From Massilia sp. R2A-15 (GTDB lineage Bacteria; Pseudomonadota; Gammaproteobacteria; Burkholderiales; Burkholderiaceae_D), in assembly GCF_030704305.1 (NCBI RefSeq), contig NZ_CP131935.1:2232001-2296000 (forward strand): a stretch of DNA of 64,000 nt, given 5' to 3'. Both the position numbers and the translations under genes were made by a program. The notes under the pieces were generated by a model. The model was not told the origin of the DNA. It searched no databases and worked only from the letters and a program-made list of their open reading frames with translations. Numbering within the stretch: position 1 is the stretch's first letter; the number at the start of each line of letters is the position of its first letter. This document shows, one piece after another, positions 58,999 through 64,000 of the stretch.

Positions 58999-59871
58999 AT
59001 GAGCAAGCAGTTGACAGCAGAACGAGTGGGAACGCCGCGCGGCGTCGAGCGCGTGGTCAACGGACAGTTCGTGATGGACGGCGCCGGCGTGAAGATCAAC
59101 CGCGTGCTGACGCAGACGCTGCAGCGCAGGCTCGATCCGTTCCTGATGCTCGACGCCTTCGGCAGCGACAAGCCGGGTGACTACATCGCCGGCTTTCCCG
59201 AGCACCCGCACCGCGGCTTCGAGACCATCTCGTACATGATCAAGGGCCGCATGCGGCACAAGGACAGCGCCGGCCACGAAGGCCTGATCACCGACGGCGG
59301 CGTGCAGTGGATGACGGCCGGGCGCGGCGTGATCCACTCCGAAATGCCGGAGCAGAACGACGGCCTGATGGAAGGCTTCCAGCTGTGGCTCAACCTGCCC
59401 GGCAAGGACAAGATGAGCGCGCCGTGGTACCGCGACATCCCGAACCAGGAGATCCCGCGGTTTTCGACCGATGCGGGAGCGACGGTACAGGTGATCGCCG
59501 GCGCCAGCCACGGTGTGCAAGGCGCGGTCCAGCGCGACGGCACCGAGCCGGTCTATCTGGACATCGAACTGGCCGCCGGCGCGAGCTTCGAGCAGCAGCT
59601 GCCGGCGGGGCACAATGCCTTCATATATGTCTTCCGCGGTGAAGTGACGGTCGAAGGCAAAGGCGTGCCGAGTTCGCGGATGGCGATCCTGACCAACCCG
59701 CAAGGCGCCGACGGCGTGCGCATCAAGGCGGCGGAACCGGCCCGCGTGCTGCTGATTGCCGGCCGGCCGCTGGGCGAGCCGATTGCGCAGTACGGGCCGT
59801 TCGTGATGAACACCCAGGCCGAGTTGCAGCAGGCCGTGGAAGACTTCCGCGCGGGACGGTTCGCGGCGTAA
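58999..59871 (+). CDS. Pirin family protein
   Basis: 290 residues from the ATG at 58999 (AAGGAG six bases upstream; the ATG at 58996 is only three bases from it). Double-cupin fold with metal ligands in FPEHPHRGFETISYMIKG and QWMTAGRGVIHSEMP. Bacterial pirins include quercetin 2,3-dioxygenase-like activities and redox regulators; the specific role is unknown. Probably co-transcribed with azoR, consistent with an oxidative or aromatic stress response. Confidence 0.92.
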   Translation: MSKQLTAERVGTPRGVERVVNGQFVMDGAGVKINRVLTQTLQRRLDPFLMLDAFGSDKPGDYIAGFPEHPHRGFETISYMIKGRMRHKDSAGHEGLITDGGVQWMTAGRGVIHSEMPEQNDGLMEGFQLWLNLPGKDKMSAPWYRDIPNQEIPRFSTDAGATVQVIAGASHGVQGAVQRDGTEPVYLDIELAAGASFEQQLPAGHNAFIYVFRGEVTVEGKGVPSSRMAILTNPQGADGVRIKAAEPARVLLIAGRPLGEPIAQYGPFVMNTQAELQQAVEDFRAGRFAA

Positions 59872-59875
59872 GCCT

Positions 59876-59915
59876 GGGGTCTGGTCCCGCGGAACGACGG
59901 GGACGCCTAGTCCCC
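59876..59915. repeat. Partial REP-like element fused to a GGGGAC/GTCCCC palindrome
   Basis: 59876-59893 matches the left two-thirds of the main family (GGGGTCTGGTCCCGCGGA), then diverges. 59899-59915 is GGGGAC, GCCTA, GTCCCC, and is followed by CCATTTTCG, the same flank that follows copy 2 at 19610. It looks like a rearranged pair with an internal deletion. Confidence 0.6.
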
Positions 59916-59936
59916 ATTTTCGTTTACACTGCCGCC

Positions 59937-60395
59937 ATGTCCCTGCTAGATACCATTTCCGACGGCCTCTCCTGGCTCAGCCGCAAGTGCGGGTTCGACA
60001 CGGTCGACTCCTTCCCGCCCGGCCACCAGTACGCCCGCACGCGCTGGAACGGCGCCTATTTCGACATCGCCTCGGACCTCAAGCCCGAGCAGATCGAGCG
60101 CTCGCTGTGCGAATCGATCGCCAATACCCCGCTCATCTTCGCCCACATCGTCAACCCGACCCCGCGCATGCAGCGCGCGCTGCTGTCGGTGATCGAAACG
60201 CGCATGCGCCGCTCGTGCGGCAATCCGGTCGAGCTGGTCGCGCTGCTGGTCAATGCCTACCGCAGCCGGCACACGCAGGAAGCGGTGCCGGGCCTGCGCG
60301 GGGTGATCGAGACCAGCGGCTACGACACCGGCGCGGTGCTCGGCTACCTCGGCGCGATGCCGGCGGCGTACGACATCATCGACGCGGTGAGCTAG
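59937..60395 (+). CDS. Conserved-looking hypothetical protein
   Basis: 152 residues, soluble, mixed alpha/beta; I recognise no family. Notable stretches: FDTVDSFPPGHQYARTRWNGAYFDIASDL, IVNPTPRMQRALLSVIETRMRRSCGNP, GLRGVIETSGYDTGAVLGYLGAMPAAYDIIDAVS. It has no signal peptide or membrane helix. Coding quality resembles the neighbours. Its TAG stop and the opposing acyltransferase stop share the same CTAG. Confidence 0.7.
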   Translation: MSLLDTISDGLSWLSRKCGFDTVDSFPPGHQYARTRWNGAYFDIASDLKPEQIERSLCESIANTPLIFAHIVNPTPRMQRALLSVIETRMRRSCGNPVELVALLVNAYRSRHTQEAVPGLRGVIETSGYDTGAVLGYLGAMPAAYDIIDAVS

Positions 60396-61555
60396 ACGCC
60401 TGGGGTCAGGTCCGCCGGACCGGACCCTGCCCTGGTCGGCGCCGTCCGCAAGTTCGACGGAAGGTAGCGATCCCGCAGCGTCATGAACGGCGTCTCCACC
60501 AGCTTGTACAGCCCCCATCCCGACAGCACGGACAGCAAGAGCAGCACTCCGATCGCCAGCGGCGACTCCGGCCCGTACCCCCACCCCGCCAGCGGCCGCG
60601 CGGCCAGGATGCACACCTGTTTGTGCGTCAGGTAGATCGCGTACGACCACAGCGCAAGGCTGCCGGCGCCAGGCACGCGGACGGCGCGCAGCAGCGAGCG
60701 TTCGCCCAGCGCGGCAACGATCAGGAGACCGAACCCCAGCGCCAGCAGCGGATAGCCGAACACCGTGATCGCGAAGCCATAACGGTCGTCGAGGAACATC
60801 GCGAACGCGAACGCGCACACCGCGGTTCCCGCCCCCAGCGCGAGGTTGCCGTGCGCGGTCAGCCGCCGCCACGCGCCGCCGTGAAAGTTCTTCAGCAGCG
60901 CGAGCGCGACGCCCGCCACCAACTCGTCGAAGCGGCAGAACGACGAGTAATAGATAAACTTGAAGTAGTTGTGCTGCGCCAGCGGGCCATGCACCAGGTC
61001 CTGCCACTGCACGCCGCGCACCGCCATTCCTGCGGCCAGGGTGGCGGCGATCGCGGCCCAGCCCCAGCGCGCGCCGCCGCGCAACGCGCCGATCAGCAGC
61101 GCGGCCGCCGGCAGCAGCAGGTAGAACTGCTCCTCGATGCACAGCGACCAGGCGTGCGAGAACGCGGTGCCCGGTTCGAGGTTGATGTTCTGCGTGAAGG
61201 TGATGAACTTCCACAGCGGCGGCAGCGGTTTGTCGACGCGGAACCAGGACGACAGGAAGTACAGCGCCAGGACCGCGTAGAAATTCGGCAGGGTGCGCAG
61301 CAGGCGGCGGCCGTAGAAATGGCCCAGCGAGAAGCCCTGCGGACTGCGCATCGCTGCGAAGATCTGGTTGCCGATCAGGTAGCCGGACAGCGCGAAGAAC
61401 AGATCGACGCCGACCCAGCCGATCTCGCCGACCCAGCCGAAGGTATTGTCGCCGCTGACGAACAGCACGTAATGGTGCAGCACCACCAGCACGATGGCGA
61501 GCGCGCGCAGCGTGTCGAGGCCATGCACGCGGGGAGTAGTTGCCTTGCTTATCAT
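60392..61555 (-). CDS. Acyltransferase 3 (OafA/NodX-type) membrane protein
   Basis: 387 residues from the ATG at 61555; ATGs at 61564 and 61585 are alternatives. About ten membrane helices. Seen: HGLDTLRALAIVLVVLHHY (catalytic His region), DLFFALSGYLIGNQIF and FYGRRLLRTLP (conserved Arg). The family O-acylates cell-surface polysaccharides, lipids or sugars. The last residues AGSGPADLTPGV are encoded by a REP-like element (60402-60427). Surface modification is inferred; no polysaccharide genes are adjacent. Confidence 0.88.
   Translation of the reverse strand: MISKATTPRVHGLDTLRALAIVLVVLHHYVLFVSGDNTFGWVGEIGWVGVDLFFALSGYLIGNQIFAAMRSPQGFSLGHFYGRRLLRTLPNFYAVLALYFLSSWFRVDKPLPPLWKFITFTQNINLEPGTAFSHAWSLCIEEQFYLLLPAAALLIGALRGGARWGWAAIAATLAAGMAVRGVQWQDLVHGPLAQHNYFKFIYYSSFCRFDELVAGVALALLKNFHGGAWRRLTAHGNLALGAGTAVCAFAFAMFLDDRYGFAITVFGYPLLALGFGLLIVAALGERSLLRAVRVPGAGSLALWSYAIYLTHKQVCILAARPLAGWGYGPESPLAIGVLLLLSVLSGWGLYKLVETPFMTLRDRYLPSNLRTAPTRAGSGPADLTPGV
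60402..60427. repeat. REP-like palindrome, copy 9, forming the 3' end of the acyltransferase gene
   Basis: GGGGTCAGGTCC, GCC, GGACCGGACCC: matches the main family with one arm mismatch and a shortened end. It lies inside the acyltransferase reading frame and encodes most of its final ten residues. Confidence 0.82.
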
Positions 61556-61626
61556 GCGGCGCATGATGCCACGCGCTTTCCGCACGCGCTACCGTTTCCC
61601 GATAAAATGTCGGCACCGACATTTTC

Positions 61627-62610
61627 ATGGATCTGGCAGCAATGACCATCGCACGCGACCTGCAATTCAAATCGATCAACTACACTGGCCTCGGCAAAGG
61701 GCCGCGCCTGATTATCACCGGCGCCGTGCACGGCAACGAAACCTGCGGCACGAAGGCGATCCTGCGCGTGATGGAAGAAATCGACAGCGGCAAGCTCCTG
61801 ATCGCCAACGGCAGCGTCACCTTCGTCCCGGTCACCAATCCCCTCGCCTATCGGCTCGAGCAGCGCGCGGGCGAGCGCAACCTGAACCGCAACCTGTTCC
61901 CGAACGAGAACCCGCAGGACTTCGAAGACCAGATCGCCAACTGGCTGTGCCCTCTGCTGGCGCAGCATGACGTGCTGCTCGACCTGCACTCGTTCAACGC
62001 GCAGAGCGAGCCGTTCGTGATGGTCGGCCCGCAGAACAACGAAGGCACGCTGCAGCCGTTCAAACACGCGGAGAAGGAACGTGCGATGGCGCGCATACTC
62101 GGCGTGCGCCGCTTCGTCGACGGCTGGCTGGCCACCTACGGCGAAGGCGTGCAGCGCCGCATGAGCGACAAGTCGCAGCTGGAGACGGTGCTGCGTTACG
62201 GCGTCGGCACCACCGAATTCATGCGCAGCACCGGCGGCTACGCGCTGACGCTCGAGTGCGGCCAGCACAAGGACCCGGCCGCGCCCGACGTGGCGTACCG
62301 CGCCATCATGAATACGCTCGCCTTCCAAAAAATCATCGACGCCCCCGCCCCGACGCCGGTGCCGGCCGCCGAGATGGAGGCGCTGTCGATGGTGGTGGTG
62401 CACGACAAGATGCACGCCGACGACGCCTTCGTGCGCCAGTGGTCGAGCTTCGACCCGGTCGCCAAGGGCCAGCAGATCGGCGTGCGCGCCGACGGCACGC
62501 CGGTGCTGTCGGAACTCGATGGCCGCATCCTGTTCCCGGACGTGAATGCGGGCGCGAACCAGGAATGGTACTACCTGACCCGCACTAATCCGGAGTTCGC
62601 CGCCAACTAA
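61627..62610 (+). CDS. Succinylglutamate desuccinylase/aspartoacylase family zinc hydrolase
   Basis: M14-type carboxypeptidase-fold amidase. 327 residues from the ATG at 61627; an ATG at 61642 would remove five residues. Seen: zinc motif AVHGNETCG (His and Glu), RNLNRNLFP (substrate Arg/Asn region), the third ligand in LDLHSFNAQSE, and the catalytic Glu candidate in LTLECGQH. No ast (arginine succinyltransferase) genes are adjacent, so the substrate is not assignable. It ends just before a lower-GC islet. Confidence 0.88.
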   Translation: MDLAAMTIARDLQFKSINYTGLGKGPRLIITGAVHGNETCGTKAILRVMEEIDSGKLLIANGSVTFVPVTNPLAYRLEQRAGERNLNRNLFPNENPQDFEDQIANWLCPLLAQHDVLLDLHSFNAQSEPFVMVGPQNNEGTLQPFKHAEKERAMARILGVRRFVDGWLATYGEGVQRRMSDKSQLETVLRYGVGTTEFMRSTGGYALTLECGQHKDPAAPDVAYRAIMNTLAFQKIIDAPAPTPVPAAEMEALSMVVVHDKMHADDAFVRQWSSFDPVAKGQQIGVRADGTPVLSELDGRILFPDVNAGANQEWYYLTRTNPEFAAN

Positions 62611-62670
62611 AAAAAAAGGCGCCCCACATACTTGCCCTCATAGCAACATTCGCCGTAGACTGAGGCTTGG

Positions 62671-62750
62671 CGAAGGACTGCTATCGGCTGCTGATTCAAC
62701 CGGTCGAACAGCGATAGACCGGTTCCGGCCAGAAGCAGACGTTCACGGTA
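62671..62750. repeat. Hairpin-forming intergenic repeat, unit a
   Basis: Contains CCGGCCAGAAGCAGAC (62725-62740) and an ACCGGT/ACCGGT pair (62699 and 62718). The core GGCCRRWAGCAGMCG recurs at 63101 and 63134 in the next gap. Together with flanking sequence it fills the 169-nt space between the aspartoacylase-like gene and the small ORF at 62780; nothing else is recognised there. Confidence 0.45.
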
Positions 62751-62779
62751 CGGCTCAGTACTTTCTCTCTTGAGGTGAT

Positions 62780-63082
62780 ATGCAGCTTTTAGATGCGATT
62801 TTTCTTGTCGGACAGATGCCGGAGCAATCCGTGATCTACACGCGCGAACCGTTCCAGTTGAGCAATGAGGCGAAGATTGTCCAGTTTGGAAAGGACGACA
62901 CGGTCGCGCGGAACGACAAGGAAGAAGGGTATGTCTATTTTCTCGAAGCTGAGCTTGTAACTGAGTTGCTGGAGATGATTGCCTCGAAACGTAGCTCTCG
63001 AGAGACAAAGGCTGAATTCGTGCGCCACTACGCTACTTGGGATGCATATCCTGCTTGGGCTTTTGATCTCGAAGATGCATGA
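62780..63082 (+). CDS. Small acidic protein of lower GC, unknown
   Basis: 100 residues, preceded by GAGGTGAT next to the ATG, which supports translation. Acidic and soluble: FLVGQMPEQSVIYTREPFQLSNEA, FLEAELVTELLEMIASKRSSRETKAEFVRHYATWDAYPAWAFDLEDA. Base composition is clearly less GC-rich than the window. I recognise no family; size, acidity and isolation resemble immunity-type or islet genes, but no toxin gene is adjacent. Flanked by hairpin repeats. Confidence 0.7.
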   Translation: MQLLDAIFLVGQMPEQSVIYTREPFQLSNEAKIVQFGKDDTVARNDKEEGYVYFLEAELVTELLEMIASKRSSRETKAEFVRHYATWDAYPAWAFDLEDA

Positions 63083-63084
63083 AG

Positions 63085-63197
63085 TCCATCGTCCGCTTGG
63101 GGCCGGAAGCAGCCGCCCAATAACGGTTGCGCTCGGCCAATAGCAGCCGGTGACTGCTCTTTCGATCAGATTGCTTTTTCGCTACAAAGAGCAGTCA
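63085..63197. repeat. Hairpin-forming intergenic repeats, units b and c, and a 12-bp inverted repeat
   Basis: GGCCGGAAGCAGCCG at 63101 and CGGCCAATAGCAGCCGG at 63134 share a core with unit a. They are followed by TGACTGCTCTTT (63151-63162) and its exact reverse complement AAAGAGCAGTCA (63186-63197), a perfect 12-bp stem with a 23-nt loop. No T-run follows, so it is not a plain terminator. Purpose unknown. Confidence 0.6.
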
Positions 63198-63230
63198 TTG
63201 ACAACCGACTTAGTGAGATAAGGGGAATTA

Positions 63231-63458
63231 ATGCCGCTGGAACTTCGTAGATGGTTTCAGGTTTCGACCAGCGTAGCAGGCATGGTTGCAGCCGGAGTTT
63301 GCTGGTTTTTCTTGCGTTCGGCAATTGCCGCAGGCGCCCACGGAGCGCAGCTAGCGGCCGGCTTGTTGATGGTGGGTGCACTTATCGGATTCGGGCGAAT
63401 ATTGACAGTACTTCTCCCCCTTGTTCTGCCCAAGATCTGGACAAGGCATCACTTATAG
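63231..63458 (+). CDS. Small two-helix membrane protein
   Basis: 75 residues; AAGGGG lies five to six bases before the ATG. Two hydrophobic segments: VAGMVAAGVCWFFLRSAIA (about 15-33) and AAGLLMVGALIGFGRILTVLLPLVLP (about 42-67). Lower GC than the window. No family recognised. Its 3' end overlaps a decayed LAB_N fragment on the other strand by ten bases. Confidence 0.6.
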   Translation: MPLELRRWFQVSTSVAGMVAAGVCWFFLRSAIAAGAHGAQLAAGLLMVGALIGFGRILTVLLPLVLPKIWTRHHL

Positions 63459-63586
63459 CCAGCCCAAAACCGGCGAATCACGGTGTTGAGCGCGCGTTCG
63501 CTACGCCGCCACTCGACCACCAAGCGCAGCATGAACAATGCCTGCTCCGCAAATCCGACCAGGAGCCAGACCGTTTCAGCGCTCAA
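63449..63586 (-). pseudogene. Truncated LAB_N (lipid A biosynthesis N-terminal) remnant
   Basis: 45 residues from a TTG at 63586. AETVWLLVGFAEQALFMLRL then VVEWRRSERALNTVIRRFW follows the LAB_N pattern (WLLVGF-x-x-QALF-x-x-R-x-x-V-x-W-x-x-SER, V-I-x-x-FW). It then ends at a stop after AGYK, less than half the usual length of about 90-110. It lies directly behind a glycosyltransferase-2 fragment on the same strand, the usual partner of LAB_N genes. Confidence 0.55.
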
Positions 63587-63767
63587 GGCATGATCCCTTG
63601 GGCCGCAGCCGCATCATGAACATCGCGCGCGCCCCACGCGAGGCACACCGCATCATGATGCTCCCCTGCGCGGCGTCGATACCGGCCTGCATGGCCGCGG
63701 TCTGGCCGAAGCGGCGCTGTTGGATCACCGCGCACACCTGGTCCGGATACATGTCCGCGCCTCGCAC
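63576..63767 (-). pseudogene. Family 2 glycosyltransferase fragment
   Basis: A 63-codon open stretch contains RRFGQTAAMQAGIDAAQGSI, matching the conserved NFGQTAAL-x-AGI-x-A-x-G segment of GT2 (DPM1/ArnC-like) enzymes that precedes the DxD-containing strand. The expected continuation (a VVTLDADLQ-type segment) is absent and the frame soon becomes unrelated. N- and C-terminal parts are missing. With the LAB_N remnant it marks a decayed glycosyltransferase operon. Confidence 0.5.
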
Positions 63768-63818
63768 CGTTCTAAATTGTGCGACAATCCACGGCTGTGC
63801 ATCGCTTCAACAAGAACA

Positions 63819-64000
63819 ATGATAAATATGGGCATCGGAGGTATTTCCCGGCAAGCGATCGCGTTTGCTTGCGCCCTGCTGCTCGCCGCCAGCGCTGACG
63901 CCGCGCCGATCGACGTCCACATCATGCCGCAGGAAAGCATCCCGCCCAAATGGATCGTGGGCCACGGTGTGCCGCAAGGGTTCTGCCCGGACCTGATGGC
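63819..64000 (+). CDS. Probable periplasmic solute-binding protein (5' part only)
   Basis: About 60 residues are visible before the right edge. The ATG at 63819 or the in-frame ATG at 63828 begins MGIGGISRQAIAFACALLLAASADAA, a signal peptide. The mature start IDVHIMPQESIPPKWIVGHGVPQGFCPDLMA looks like the first strand and ligand-contact segment of SBP family 3 proteins (amino-acid-binding type). No strong ribosome binding site is seen. The downstream part is needed to confirm. Confidence 0.6.
   Translation, partial: MINMGIGGISRQAIAFACALLLAASADAAPIDVHIMPQESIPPKWIVGHGVPQGFCPDLM

Noticed and set aside
62640-63210. Integron attC sites in the small-ORF islet
   Set aside because: No GTTRRRY / RYYYAAC core pairs and no integrase; the hairpins have a different core.

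Overview
The window is GC-rich (the reading frames use strongly G/C-biased third positions) and has gene neighbourhoods typical of Betaproteobacteria. Examples are smc-zipA-ligA, thrS-infC-rpmI-rplT-pheS-pheT-ihfA-merR, gcvT-gcvH-gcvP behind a glycine riboswitch, and a pilE-fimT-pilV-pilW-pilX-pilY1 cluster. Together with the recurring short palindromic repeat, these suggest a member of the Oxalobacteraceae such as Massilia, Duganella or Janthinobacterium. This is inference from gene content; no search was run.

Layout, left to right. 1-5880 (minus): ligA (cut by the left edge), zipA and smc, for DNA joining, divisome assembly and chromosome condensation. 6023-6822: small membrane or unknown ORFs. 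6825-10771 (plus): three direct repeats in front of a secreted DUF2141 protein, a secreted carotenoid-oxygenase-family enzyme, a LytS-type kinase and a LytTR regulator whose start codon is missing. 10811-17422 (minus): a large DUF3857/transglutaminase/Sel1 protein and a DUF1631 protein. 17640-20235: a chemoreceptor, a Ser/Gln-rich stress-type protein and a ClpP-like protease. 20347-25196 (plus): sigma70-type promoter, tandem glycine riboswitch, gcvT, gcvH, gcvP. 25200-30127: a second chemoreceptor, two cell-envelope proteins, prfC. 30238-40267 (minus): the minor-pilin/PilY1 operon preceded by an OmpR/TctD-type two-component system, with an 11-bp-phased repeat operator between them. 40526-43504: a Crp/Fnr-type regulator whose 3' end overlaps a CHASE3/NarX-type kinase, and that kinase's NarL-type regulator. 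43651-51730 (minus): the translation/IHF cluster, with infC starting at ATA, and a tRNA-Val. 51848-62610: housekeeping and stress functions (thioredoxin-reductase-like oxidoreductase, RNase H-like and HD proteins, MFS and EamA transporters, psd, a LysR/azoreductase pair, pirin, acyltransferase, aspartoacylase-like enzyme). 62611-63818: a lower-GC islet with small ORFs, hairpin repeats and remnants of glycosyltransferase/LAB_N genes. 63819-64000: start of a probable periplasmic solute-binding protein.

The most interesting signals are regulatory. (1) Three 20-bp-spaced LytTR-like direct repeats precede a carotenoid oxygenase/LytS/LytTR operon, a plausible self-contained and possibly undescribed signalling module. 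(2) Four exactly 11-bp-phased TGACA-like half-sites precede the minor-pilin operon, next to an OmpR-family regulator. (3) A 25-27 bp palindromic REP-like element occurs about ten times at gene ends. It includes a perfect inverted pair, and two copies supply the C-terminal codons of the genes they abut. A second REPIN-like element lies behind psd. No CRISPR array, insertion sequence, rRNA or phage is visible.
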